Part shown: positions 21,652-33,938 of the stretch, piece by piece
Layout of the letters: every line of letters begins with the position of its first letter
Numbering within the stretch: the first letter of the stretch is position 1
Origin: Wyeomyia smithii
Taxonomy: Eukaryota; Arthropoda; Insecta; Diptera; Culicidae
Direction of reading: 5' to 3'
NCBI RefSeq assembly: GCF_029784165.1
Contig: NC_073696.1
Location: forward strand, 26,852,358 to 26,916,357
Length of the DNA stretch: 64,000 nucleotides
Translations under genes and position numbers: made by a program
The notes under the pieces: model-generated
What the model saw: only the letters and a program-made list of their open reading frames with translations
What the model was told of the DNA's origin: nothing
Databases searched by the model: none

Positions 21652-23399
21652 TTCGGGTTTCAAAACCAATGATATAGCACCTTCGCTCGCTTTAGTCTCT
21701 GTACCTCTAGAAATTATACCCGGTTTCCCGGGTCTTCACGTCTAGTTTCTAGTAGTTTTTTTTTCACTTTCGGTCTCCTCATCTCTGAATACAAAACAAA
21801 TTTTCTCAAAAGCAGAGCACCGTACCACAACTAGCGAAAAAATGTGATCGAAATTTACAGTTATGCAATTAAAAATCATCGCGTTAAAAAAGTTGCAACT
21901 TTTCGTGGTAACGGCTTACTGTGATCTCCAAACTTTGAACTGCTAAAAGAAATAAAGCCATTTTTAAGCGAATTAGATTTTTTTTTTCGTTTTAAAAAAG
22001 TTTTATTGGATTTTTAAACAACACATTCACTAGAATCGATGTTTTTAACATTTTTCAATCTTTCAACCTGTTTAGCAATTATATTATTAGTGTTTTAAAG
22101 CATTCAATTAGGTTCTTAAATTTGAAATAATGACTAAATTTCGACTGCTATCAATATTAAACTTCCAATTGGTCGGTGTGCAACCAGCCCATTTTTTTAA
22201 TGAGTTATTAATACCAGCAGACGTGAAAGATAAAAATCTATCTATCATAAAAAAACGAAATCATTTGAACAGTTCATTATGATATTATAAAGAAAAATCT
22301 CTGTAGTAGCTTGCAGCAAACATACGGGGTGGTTAAACTTCAAAGTCTGATTTTATTTCAAACTGTAACAGGAGCGGAGCTATTCGGACCAGGGTCCGGC
22401 AAAATTCAGTGAAAAAAAAAAACAACGTGATTTAAATCACAAGCGATGCAAACATTTACGTTGCGGATTGTTTCGTTTGCATTTTTATGAAAGTTTATAA
22501 ATTCAATTCATGGACATATTTGAAAAAGAATGTGTATCAAATGTTTTCAAAATCTGTGTTTGTTCAGCTATGCTGATAAAAGAAACCAAGATAACTTTTG
22601 ATGCAGTGCGAAAATTCGAAGATTTTTTTGTATGATAAAACAATAATCGCAACTCTGTTATTTTATTTTGAACATTTTTCAATTCAGTTCTTCGTAGAGC
22701 TGTTGAAAAATCATGTAGATATTTTATTAATTCTGTGTTTCGGGTGTCACTATTATTAAATGTATAAAAATCATATAATTGAAGAAGTTGGTTTTTTTTT
22801 CTGCCGCTTGCCAAAACGAGATATAAATGAGGGAGAGTCGATGTACCACTAGTTTTATATCTAAGACAACTATTTAGTCATTTTGTGTATATTGAAATAC
22901 ATATTTCAGTTTCCGCATATTTATTTTCCACACTATGAACTTATAAAAAATAGACCTTGATGTCATGATATTGTTATTCAGGTTTCCCAATAATTATACG
23001 TGATAAATCTATTTTTGTTAGCATGCGATTGTGTACCTGAAGTTAACATAGTTTTCCCATGGTTGTATTAATGGTTCCTAGAGTTACACTAAAATTAGAG
23101 TTGCAATTTCAACCGGTTAAACGGATTACTTTGCTATGTTTTATATTTAGTGAATTGAAATTAAACGTGTGATTAACTAGAAGGGTGTATCTTGTTTTGT
23201 CAAACATCTTACAAATCGCTTGGGAAACAGACTTCTGATCCGAGGTTCATGGAGCCACCTTTTGTATGCCACTCGTCTCAGTACTACGAAATCGGAAAAT
23301 GTCTGTGTGTGTATGTGTGTAATGAGATGAACGGAAGTCAAATGAAGTGCCCACATACACCAATTCCTCGGATAGGTTGCTAGGCGAAGTAATCATGTA
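21652..23399. other. No gene seen (1.75 kb)
   Basis: AT-rich noncoding DNA with many homopolymers. The 103-codon minus frame at 22503-22814 has no recognisable motif. A TGTGTGTATGTGTG tract lies near 23303. Confidence 0.5.
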
Positions 23400-24276
23400 A
23401 GATTTTATTTTTCGGACCTCCATCCTCGACCACATTGCGGACCAGGAAAATCCAACCACCAAGCCCAAGTTTAACGGTTGCCATCTAAAAAATGGCTTCC
23501 TGCAACTTGCCTGTGCCGACAACGACACAGTGCAGTGGTTGGAAAGGGAGGTACCTTCTCTCGTACCATGGGAGGGAGCACAACTTTGTATATACCACAT
23601 AAGGGATCTGCCGAAGGCCAGACGGTATGTCGGTTACTTCGCGGACAGTGCGAACTCTCCGGACGAGAAGATTCTTCGTTCACTTCAGAATCAGAACGAC
23701 CATCTCTCTACCAAAATGTGACGAGTCTGTAACCGCAAATTGGTAAAGACCTTGGTCGAACTAGTTCTGGATATTGACGAAGAATCGGCCAAACTCGTTG
23801 AGAGTAGGAATAATGAACTGCACTACGGTTTCGGCAAAGCACGCATCCGAAAGGTAAGCGGAAGGCCGAACGTCACAGGCAGGAAAGACTCCGTCGCAAT
23901 GTCAGGGAAGGTACGTGCGGGTAACTCCTCCGGGAGTACTCTGCCACCACCCAGGCAAAGTGATCCTGCGAATGGGCTAAAGGTTCGCGTGGGAAACTCC
24001 TCCGGGAGTGCCCCACAACCACCCAAACGCAACCCTGCGGTTGGGAAGGTACGCGCAGGATGCTACCCCGTGAGTGCCCTGTCACCACCCAAACAACGCA
24101 ACCCCGCGGCTGCTCGGGCGGTTCCGCCGAAGAATCGCAAGAGTGTGAAGCATCAACCACCGAACAGTCGCACCCCCCGGAGTCAAAAACCGCCACAGTG
24201 TGCTGTTGGCAGCCGTCAGCCAATACCAGGATCATCTTCCGATCCGGACAAAGACGGCAACTTCACTGCAAAGTGA
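23400..24276 (+). pseudogene. Non-LTR retrotransposon ORF1, DUF4780-like, degenerate
   Basis: Reads, with frameshifts near 23530 and 23720, as the DUF4780-type domain found in ORF1 of insect LOA-like elements: WLEREVPSLVPWEGAQL, then a KILRSLQNQNDHLST segment. The downstream piece (23740-24276) is basic and rich in Pro, Gly and Ser with an imperfect repeat around VRAGNSSGS, LPPPRQ and VGKVRAG, as in nucleic-acid-binding tails. No zinc knuckles. The 5' end is not defined. DUF4780 identity is recognised by eye and needs a profile search. Confidence 0.6.
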
Positions 24277-24284
24277 GCAGCCTT

Positions 24285-26395
24285 CGCTGCGTGCAAGCGA
24301 ATCTCCATCACGCAAAAGGCGCCTCGGGTGTTCTTTGCAGGAGATTCGCCAAAGAGCAGCTAGCGGCTGCATTCATCCAGGAACCGTGGATCAACGAATC
24401 CAAAGTTCTCGGACTTAACGCTCCTAACGGTAGGTTAATCTACTGTGACACGCAGTCCAAACCAAGGACTGCAATTCTGCTAAATAGAGAACTAAAATTT
24501 TTACCTATTACAGAATTTATCCAACGCGACGTCGTTGCCGTCACGGTTGAAGTTGAAGGTTGACGGTTGAAGGTTGTCAGAGGAAAGCAGGAAATGGTTG
24601 TCGCGTCGGCCTACTTCCCGGGCGACCAAGGTGATATACCGCCACCCGGAGTTGCTGCGCTCGTGCGGTACAAGCCGTTTCTGATCGGCTGCGATGCCAA
24701 CGCTCACCACACGATCTGGGGCAGCTCGGACACCAACACCAGGGGTGAGTACCTACTTGAGTACCTTACCTTACGATGTCAATGTATGTAATGTAGGGAA
24801 TAGCCCCACGTTTATCAACGCTATCAGACAGGAGGTCCTTGATCTCACTCTGTGTAGCGCCTCTATTTCTGAAAGGATTAAAAATTGGCATGTCTCCGAT
24901 GAAACTAGTTTGTCGGACCACAGACACATCGTTTTTAATATAGAGGCAAACCCTCTGAAAAGAGAGCTGTTCAGAAATCCTAAGAATACAGATTGGGAAT
25001 CCTTTAAGGAACGCCTGATCGATTCACGAACTTTCAGTTACAGCAACATTCGAAATTCTGTTGACCTGAATTCGGCAGCAAATGATCTACAAAACAGAAT
25101 CATGGGTGCTTTCGACGCTAACTGTCCACTAACACAGCGGTCAGTATGCCGTGACGTACCCTGGTGGAATAATCAACTTAGTGACCTTCGTCGGGAAACT
25201 AGGCGGTTGTTCAACAGGGCAAAAGTCACGTCTAACTGGGACGACTACCCTCACTAAGTACAACGCCGAGCTACGCAAGGCTAAACGGAAATCCAGAGTT
25301 AGTTTCTGTGAAAGAATCCAAACTCTGCCGGAAGCTACGCGGCTCCAAAAGGCGATGTCCAAAGACCATACTAACGGTTTAGGACAAGTGAGGAAAGAGG
25401 ATGGATGCCTCATTGTCACTTCCAAGGAAACGCTGGCACTTTCCTGGATCGACAGAGACCGAAGAACTGAGTAGTGATGGTTCGCGACAGGACAAATCGA
25501 GACATATGGCGTCTCGGGAGTCCATCCTGCTGGCCCGTCGACTGTTCACGGAAACTTCAATAGGTTGGGCTCTAAGCTCATTCTACCCTATGAAGTCTCC
25601 AGGTCCAGACGGCATACTACCCATCTTTCTACAAAAATCGGCCACAGTTATCATGTCCGAACTCATCAACCTCTTCAGAACCAGCTTTATCCTGGGCCAT
25701 ATTCCGGATAACTGGCTGAAGGTGAAGGTAGTGTTATCCCCAAAGTTGGAAGAAAGGACAAAACCCTACCTAAACTTTCAGACCCATAAGTCTGACTTCA
25801 TCACTTCTCAAGTTGATGGAGAAAATAATGGATAAATATATCCGTGATGAGTTTCTTAAAGACTCCCCGCTGAATAGGAACCAACATGCCTATCAAAGCG
25901 GCAAGTCAACAGAAACTGCTCTTCACAGCTTAGTGACGTTGATTGAAAAGTCCCTGAGTTATCAGGAGACGGCGCTATGTGTCTTTCTTGATATTGAAGG
26001 GGCCTTCGATAACACGTCCTTTGCATTAATTGATACGGCTCTTTCTCATAAGGGAATCGACCACACTTCAAGCAGCTGGATACACGCAATGCTCTCTAGC
26101 AGAGTGATCTAGCACAGCAACCTTGGGAGATTCGTCTGTAACAATGTCAGTGATCAAGGGATGCCCGCAAGGAGGAGTTCTCTCGCCCTTGTTATGGTCA
26201 CTAGTTGTCGACGCACTTCTCAACAAGCTTTCACAGCTTGGTTACGAGGTCATTGGATACGCTGATGACATCGTCCTTATCGTCAGTGGTAAAAATGACG
26301 CAGCTCTGTCGAGCCGAATGCAAACGGCTCTGAATACCACCATGTCATGGTGTTTACAGGAGGGTCTAAACATAAACCCCTTAAAAACAGTCCGT
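24285..26395 (+). pseudogene. Non-LTR retrotransposon ORF2 (endonuclease-RT), I/R1/LOA-like, degenerate
   Basis: An APE-type endonuclease is read in pieces: LRCVQANLHHAKGA, FIQEPWI, then FLIGCDANAHHTIWGS and SLSDHRHIVF. RT follows with SPGPDGI, LDIEGAFDNTSFALID, KGCPQGGVLSPLLW and the GYADDIVLIV active site, ending at INPLKTV. Breaks include a TGA at 24561-24563 within a small local duplication of GGTTGA words, and frameshifts near 24700, 25190, 25400, 25800 and 26115. The 3' part after RT, including any RNase H and tail, is missing. Clade is inferred from ORF1 type and RT motifs. Confidence 0.8.
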
Positions 26396-26411
26396 GGCAA
26401 GGGGGAAGGGT

Positions 26412-27289
26412 AAATTTGTTATTTGTAAACTCATAAAGATTCAACTTGAATACCGTAGCAATTCTTAAGTGGGTAGTCAGCGAGGGGGCGGTCTTTATTA
26501 TGCTTTTTTATTCATAGATTTCATTCATGAAGTTTCGGGTATGATGCGAGGTTTTGCGACATTGCGTTGCCATCTGAGACAATAATATATCTTCGGGATG
26601 TAGTAAAGGGGAGGGGTAAATGAGTGATTTCAGTCTTTATTAATTTTTACATCGGTCAGGTAGTTTTATTCGGTACGTGGGGGTACTATAGTAGCAGATA
26701 TTATCTATCTCATGAGTGTGGTTAAGGAGGGTAAGGTGTAGCAACAATGAATTTGTACATTTCAAACTATTAAACACTATTCCTATGACCCTATTCAGTT
26801 TCGTCAGGACGGCTTGGTTCATTTTATATCCTGGTATATGTTTTCTCGGTTTGTTGGTTGTAGTTCATCAAATGGAAACAACAGGATATAGCAAAAACTA
26901 TTTTAACACTTCACTTTATATTTTTAACTTCACTCTCGGAACTCGCGAATACTGTTTAACTGTCAGAAAGTACTCTTTTTGTGGCAAACAACAGTGATAT
27001 TGATGGGTTTCTTTGATTATTTTCACGTTTCCATTTCCATTCGAAGATGTAGATGTAGTTCATATTCCCTTTGATTTACAAATCTGTATGCCATTGTTTT
27101 TCCTTGAATTGCAACTTCATTCTCAAACTTCATTCGTAAAATGGTGCAATAAACCAAACATTTTTTTGGCAAACACGTAAATTACGAAACGTTCAAGAGG
27201 AAGAAGCTATTTCATTTTGCATTTTCCATAGATTTGGTATATAAATCAGCGATATTAAGAGGAAGAAAGAGGGTCGGATGTGCAATTTT
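26412..27289. other. No gene seen
   Basis: AT-rich noncoding DNA after the truncation point of the non-LTR element. The 93-codon frame at 26716-26997 has hydrophobic stretches from T-rich DNA but no motif. Confidence 0.45.
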
Positions 27290-27660
27290 TGCGTAACGTA
27301 ATTCGTGAAGGACTTTTTCTCAGCTCTCCAATGGTGGTGTTAAATTTAAAATCAATGGTTCCGAATTCAAAAATACGTCTTTATGATAAAATCCAAGATG
27401 ACGACGAGATCCAAGATGGCGGCCAATTTTTTTCTTCACGTGATAATGATAATATCAAATCAAATATCCGTGATATCAAATGATGGCCCGAGGAGCCCAT
27501 CAATATGAATGGCCGTGATGGCCCGAGGAGCCCATCAATATGAACAAAGTGATTTTCCTATTTTTTCACTGCCCTCAATCATTTAGACACAAAAATAACT
27601 TTTTGAAAGACCACGTGTTACTAGTGGGACGGCTTCAGCGAGAATTGCTCATTAGAACTC
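27290..27660 (+). repeat. Repeat copy 1 of an alternating three-copy family (direct)
   Basis: Shares with copy 3 (28962-29505) the order CTCAGCTYTCCAATGGTG, ATCCAAGATG.CG.CGAGATC, AAGATGGCGGCCAATTTTTTTC and the GAGGRGYCCATCAATATGAAC to GCGAGAATTGCTC end. It lacks an internal part and contains a 35-bp tandem duplication (27481-27515 and 27516-27543 onward). Confidence 0.75.
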
Positions 27661-27775
27661 TTATATACGCGGTTCTATTCTGTAAAATCAATTTTCTCTG
27701 TTTGCAGGTGTGAGCAAGGCGGACTGAGAATGAAATTCGTCAAAATAAACTTTTCTCTATCTCAGTGGTGTTAAT

Positions 27776-28232
27776 AAAGAGCAATTCACGCTGAAATCAT
27801 CCCACTGGTGACATGAGGTTTTTCAAAAAGGATATTTTAATGTCTAAATGATTGAAGGTAGCGTAAAAATGAGAAAACCACTTTGGTTAGTTCATATTGA
27901 TGGACCCCTCGGGAACAAATCGGTTAAACGGTTTTTACAAAAATTGATTTTTGAGCAAATCTTGATCTTTTAATTGATCTATTTCTTTTGAATTTGTCAT
28001 TGAACCCCCTGCAACCAACACATCGTTTTCAAGAGGAATGATAGAGCTTTCATTTGAAGTAGAAAAAAATTGGCCGCCATCTTGGATCTTGCTGCCATCT
28101 TGGATTTCATCAGAAAAACGTGTTTTTGAGATTGAGGTTATCTTGTCATTCTGGTCACTTTTCAAAATCGAGCTTCAACAATTTCAACGCATGACGCGCG
28201 TCCAATATCAAATCAACGCAATATACTGAGCC
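27776..28232 (-). repeat. Repeat copy 2 (inverted)
   Basis: Reverse complement of copy 3: the arms run from GAGCAATTC.CGCTGAAA at 27776 to CAATATACTGAGCC at 28232. It lacks about 80 bp present in copy 3 around 29065-29145. It carries two GCCATCTTGG words (28072-28085 and 28091-28104). Confidence 0.8.
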
Positions 28233-28765
28233 CGTGGTGTGCGTATGAAGTGAACAGTCAGTTTTCCTAGTTCACAGGTAGTAAGTGCACCCACGCACCG
28301 TAATTTTTGAATAACCCCTAATCAATCGGCTGAATTTCGTTAGGTAGCAAACGTACCCTTTTCGTCGATAAGAATTTGCTAGGGATAAAAAATGATGATT
28401 CTACTCTTATTTTACTTACGCTGATATATGCAAATCTACTATACTTGATTCATACCTTGGTATACCATACCTAAGTTTGTTGATAGTAGTTTAATGCATG
28501 AAAACAACAGTATGTAACAGAAACAAAAACTGCATCTAACATTAATTTGTTTAATTACTAAACACGCGAAAACTGTCCTCCGTACAGGGAACCAAACTTT
28601 GTTCAAGCAAAAAAATCGTAGAGAAGCTTAATCACAAATTACGTTACACTCAAGGAGGAGCGAGGGAGTGAATGAATAAACAATGTGAATGCAGTGAAAA
28701 GGGATCAAAGATACGATTTTTTGCTTTACGTAATTTGTCAACAGACCCAAAGTCACACAGGCATT

Positions 28766-28931
28766 GGGCCATCCACATTCCACGTGTATAACTTTGGGGA
28801 GGGGGGTCTGTGTGATGTCCACGGTCCATACAAAATTTTGAGAATTTATATGAGAAGTTGTGGGGTAGGGGAAGGGGGGGGGGTTAACAAAATCCTTGAA
28901 AATCTGTCCACGTGGAATATGGATGGCCCCT
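28766..28931. mobile_element. Short inverted-repeat element (MITE) in the loop between copies 2 and 3
   Basis: Left end GGGCCATCCACATTCCACGTG, right end the reverse complement of GGGGCCATCCATATTCCACG, i.e. inverted repeats of about 21 bp around a CACGTG core. Only about 165 bp, with G-rich inner runs and no coding capacity. A decayed end of the same family is at 62073-62096. Superfamily not determined because no target duplication is clear. Confidence 0.65.
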
Positions 28932-28961
28932 AATATACACTACACACAGACACACCACAGG

Positions 28962-29505
28962 CTCAGTATATTGCGTTAATTGGATATTGGACGCGCGTCA
29001 TGCGTTGAACTGTTTGAAGCTCGATTTTGAAAAGTGACCAGAATGACAAAATAACCTCAATGCTCACCTAATATTTTGAATGTATCTTAAAGCATTTTTT
29101 CTCAGCTTTCCAATGGTGATGTCAAATTCAAAATCGGTGGTTGCGAACTTGCTCAAAAACACATTTTCCTGATGAAATCCAAGATGGCGGCGAGATCCAA
29201 GATGGCGGCCAATTTTTTTCTACTTCAAATAAAAGCTAAATCATTCCTCTTAAAAACGATGTGTTGGTTACAGGGGGCTCAATGACAAATTCAAGAGAAA
29301 TAAATCAATTAAAAGATCAAGAATTGCTCAAAAATCAATTTTTGTAAAAACCGTTTAACCGATTTGTGCCCGAGGGGTCCATCAATATGAACTAACCAAG
29401 GCGGTTTTCTCATTTTTTCGCTACTTTCTATCATTTAGACATAAAAATATCCTTTTTGAAAGACCTCATGTCACCAGTGGGACGGTTTCAGCGAGAATTG
29501 CTCAA
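28962..29505 (+). repeat. Repeat copy 3 (direct), most complete copy
   Basis: Starts GGCTCAGTATATTGCG and ends GCGAGAATTGCTC. Contains AAGATGGCGGC twice (29181 and 29199). It could form a stem of about 450 bp with copy 2 around a loop of about 730 bp. Confidence 0.8.
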
Positions 29506-32099
29506 AGGAAAGAAGAACTAAAGAAAGATTTGAAATTTATCAGCTATATGACCTTATTTCAAGTTATCCCATCATGTTTGGCATATCATGTCATGCAATG
29601 TCATGATGTGTGTCACTTTAATTGCAAACATAAAACGTGACCGAAATACATACTGAATCAATTGCTGTGCAAATTCGCACATAGGGATTTTCTAGAACGA
29701 GTAATGTTTTCTTCATATTTTATTTGCTATCTCTCAAATACGTTGTCAATGAGGAAGGTAAAGTCTTAAACCCTTAAATCCAATAGTCGTACATATTTAT
29801 TTACGGAGGTTTTCGAGCACAGGGCGTTTTCCGATTATAATAGTTTTACTATATTTCGGCGGCGTGATTAAGGGGAAAGGAGAGATGTCCAATTTTATAA
29901 AATAAACTGATCATCGTAAAAACGTGTGAGTTTGCTACCTTAAAACAAGAGTGGCGAAAATCTGGGAAAACCTGAAAAGTCAACGAATATCAGGGAAAAA
30001 TATTTTTCAATCAGGGAAACCTGCAAAATAATCAGAGAAAAAAAATTTAACCGACCTGCTATAAAACGGCTGATTAGCGCTTAAACGATTTTTTTCAGCG
30101 TTAGAGGGTAATACGGAGTTTCAATTGAATTAGTGTTTTAATTGTTCTTTCCAAAATTGATTTACGTCAATATTCCTATATCATAACACTGACAAATATC
30201 AATGACAACCCTAGTGATCGAAATAAAAATAAAATGATATCGTTTCCGTAAAGTGGGCAACAACCTAATTGGTACTCTATAGCATGTAGTCTCGATTGTT
30301 GACTTGACGTGATACCCAACAGTAACACACTCGAAATTGAATTTGTCCGTCGGGGCCTCCTTTGATAGACGTTTCTTCCATAACATGGTAACACTAGCTT
30401 TGCGGTTAAGTTAACACACTGCTACTTAAAAGCTGTTACATAATTAAAAGCGCCTCAAATGTCACCCAATCCTCGATCAGTGGATTCGATGAAGCAATTA
30501 TCCATTTTCGACGTTTCCCGACCTAATCCCAGTAAGTGTGAAGTTGCTTCGGTAGCACCCTCCCGGCAACCCACCCGCCCTGCCTGCTGGGCTGGCGGCT
30601 TAACCTTTCATGTTTACACTGCATACATGGCTTTCAGACTTCCTGGAAAGTTTGTTCATTACACTGCCACGATTTAAACTGTTGTTCGAGCGCATCGCTG
30701 CTTTCCTGTTCTACTTTCGACATCTCCGGCTTATGGTTAAGCACATATTATAGTTTTGTTTAGACAAGCAGCATATTTTCTATGTTTTGTGTACACTACC
30801 GGTCCTTCGTTTTCATATGTTCCCCCGTTCTAAGCGAGGCGAGTGCTCCGTTCTTAGGATTGGTGGGGGAAAGCGCGACGGTGGTGACTGCTTGAGCATT
30901 ACAAATATGCTAACAGCGCGGCATGACAACGACGACGGCGGCGGCGGCGACGGCAGCAAACAGTACCGATGGAACAAGTATGTGACTTCCTACCGAGCCC
31001 AGGGCGAGACGGTTCGGCTCGATTCTGTTTGATCCTGCCACCGGTTGGCCGATCCATCCTGGTCCCGGTTGTTGTGCGATTGTTGGATGAGGAGAATTGT
31101 GTCTAGAAAGCATGTAGCAAACATACACTCACGGAAAAAAAGAGTACAAAGAAGTGCACCTCTGAAGAGGGAATCATCAATTATAGGTGTCCTAGTTCTT
31201 AGAAAAGCGAATGGAATCAAGCGCGCGCACACACCGGGAGAAGAACAAAAATCGAACATTGTTATTATTTTTGCTGTCTAATTACACACACATAATCGAT
31301 CGATGGCGGCACTGTCAATCAAAATGGAAACAGTCAGTCAAGAAGGCGGTGGAAACCAGCTGCGTCTATACTTGTTTAGACTGGGGAGAAAATTGAGTAA
31401 AAGCGCTTCGATGCGTTCGTAGCCGTGCCCAGGATTTTCGTTGGAGGGGGAAGTCGAGGTAATTGCAGTTGTTTGTAAATATTTTTATTTATTTTTCTTT
31501 GATGTTCTTAGCAGTAATTAGCATAATTCAAAAAAAAACATCTTCATCCTAATAGTAAATCCTAAGTTGTGAATGTTCCCCTAGTTTATTGAAATGTTCC
31601 TTCACAAAAGTAGCAAAGCTTTAATTTCTATTTACTCAATCAGCAATTTGGAGGCAGGGGCTATTATTCTCACATTTTGCCTCATGTTTTACCTCCGTAT
31701 TTTTAGTTTCTAAGTATAGTCTTGGTTGCAGAAACTCCTCTTCCAAGTTTGGTGTAAATCGGCCCAGGCATTCAAAAGTTATGGTGAAACATACTGCGAA
31801 AATACAAATATTGACTTTTTTCTGATTGTAACTAACGACATTCTGTTTACTCCAGTTATAACCTGTTCTTGGCTCCTTGACTTTTTTGCAATCTTTTGTT
31901 GTTGTTAGTTCCCGATAAATTCATGTTGTTATATACTAATCCAAATAACACTTCTTTATCTGTATCACTGACCTAAAAACTAGGTTAATAAGTAAACACT
32001 GTTATAAATTTCGCAAGGTTGAGCCAGTAAAACCGCCTATTTCATGACATTGGCTTCTACATATAATTTAATCATAATTATTTTTCTCCTCCACCTCTA
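29506..32099. other. No assignable gene; includes a GC-rich island at 30460-31270
   Basis: AT-rich DNA to 30400, then a segment with many overlapping open frames (30459-30677, 30787-31032, 30990-31259) without recognisable domains. GACGACGGCGGCGGCGGCG at 30927-30950 is low-complexity. The island resembles unique host DNA rather than a transposon, but no splice-defined exon stands out. Confidence 0.4.
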
Positions 32100-33120
32100 G
32101 AGAGTAGAAGGAAGGGTCTTGTATGAAGCCCCAAAAACCCACCCACGTGCGCACGACTGTGGCTGCGCGTTGGCCTTTTTTTAGTATCAGCACATAAAGG
32201 CGCTATTTGGTTGCGGGGGTTTCACCGAGCGAAAGTATAGATGGGAAAGACTGTGCGCGCGGAGAAAAGTATCAAATTATACACTGATGTCCGATCATGT
32301 CAATTTGCACAGTGGTAAGAGTTTATTTGAAGAAAAGCAATAAATTCCAGTTTGTATTATATCAGGGACTCTCCCATCGTGTGCGCTTTCGGTGCCATCC
32401 AGAGCGCAATTAAATAGGGGAGTGCGGTGTATCAGCGTTAGAATCCTGCAAGCTGTTGAGCATTTTTCTTAAAGCATTACGCAGTGTTCTCCTACGGATC
32501 TCTGCTCCACGGGAGCAGTTTCTGCCGTCCATCCTGCAGCCAGCCCACGGGCGACTCTCGTACAACTTTGCCACATATGCAAGATCGTTGATGTGATAAA
32601 ATTTATACTTTTTTACATATCTTTGGAAAATGTGTAGTGGTTCCGGACCCGTCGAAGTCGATCGTAGCCGAGGGCGGGTGAGGAGGTGACTACCGGGCGC
32701 GAGAATATGCGCATTCGCGCGGAGACAACAAGTTTGTCCCAATCGTAATGTAATGCAATACGCCGCAACTAAGGAAGCGCGGAATCCGGCAGGACGATGC
32801 GAGGTGAGTGTGTTTTGTGCGAATCTTAGCAGGCGCGAGGAACTCTACGCACTCGAGATCATGGTGAGTCCTACCTCCTAGCAGGGCTGTGTGTGCGTGT
32901 GCGTGTGTGTCGTGGTCATTCACGTTTCGAATATGTATATATTTTATACAGTTTTTGCTTTCAGTAAGCCAACTGGGCAGCATTTCCTGGCATTGTGTGC
33001 TGCTGCTGCTGCTGCTGTTGCAGTGGTTACTTGTCTGGTGAGTGATCAACTGATTGTGCCACCATATTATCATCATATTTTTTCTGCCCTCATCAAATCA
33101 CAAAGTGGGCAGTGACGGAG
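32100..33120 (+). other. Possible 5' exon/promoter region with several strong splice donors
   Basis: GC-rich relative to its surroundings. Three near-consensus donors, G|GTGAGT, lie at 32804-32809, 32864-32869 (directly after an ATG) and 33038-33043. Pyrimidine-rich acceptors ending CAG lie near 32963 and 33022, the latter in a (GCT)n tract. A host gene 5' end on the plus strand is possible, but no protein domain supports it and no TATA or initiator is decisive. Confidence 0.3.
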
Positions 33121-33930
33121 AAGATAGAACACACAGTGTCGATTGGGACGAAGCAGGTTCGGGGTTACCTGGTTTTTTTAATTGCAAAAATTTTTTGCTG
33201 AACTTTTTTCGTCCGCGAGTGTTATAGGTGATTTTAGATTTAAAAAAAAAACCCTTTACAGGCCCTTGACAGCTATTTAAATGAGGCCATTCCGTGTGAT
33301 CATTTTTTAGGTCCCTTAACTCAACAAGTCAGAGAAACATTCTGAATCTAGTATTCGAAATGCAATGAGAAAATGTTTAAAAAAATAGTCAAAATTTAAT
33401 AGTTTGTGGTTCCTATGGGATATATTTTCTTACAAGCAAGCGGAAAAAATTATTTTCATCATTTGTTTAACACTTTTGGTATTTTTTCTACTTTTTATTA
33501 TCAAGACAAATTGTTTGAGATCAATTGTGACTGTATTACGGTCAAATTTTAATACAGGAGTTTTTTTTTGTATGAAAAACGGAAATTTTTCAGAGTTCAC
33601 CACCTTCCTTCTGTTTCAGTTGTTGTCCTTCCATTTCCGATACGCTCTTAAGTACCTCCAATATATAAAAAACTTGTATATCAAGTTTGGTGAATAACGG
33701 TCAAAGCGTTCCGGAGATATGGCAGAAGTTGTGACACAGCGATTCTAAGTCGAAACTTAAAAAAAAATCAAGTGCTTCAATTTTGCTCAACATTGATGAA
33801 ATTGGTCACTAGCCATAAAAATAGACTCGTATTTTTTCATTCGCATATCAGGGTGTCCAGTCTTGAAATAGAGTGACAATATTTTTGATTTTATGTATTT
33901 TCTAGAGGGACCAAAAGTTTTCAATGCGTT
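33121..33930. other. No gene seen
   Basis: AT-rich. A 97-codon frame at 33404-33697 is rich in Phe, Ile and Leu from T-runs and has no motif. Confidence 0.45.
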
Positions 33931-33938
33931 CCAAACTA

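Noticed and set aside
23303..23320. TGTGTGTATGTGTG as a Z-DNA or regulatory element
   Set aside because: Very short and common in insect DNA; nothing ties it to a gene.
30927..30960. GACGGCGGCGGCGG run as a coding Asp/Gly repeat
   Set aside because: Low-complexity; neighbouring frames overlap and lack splice support.
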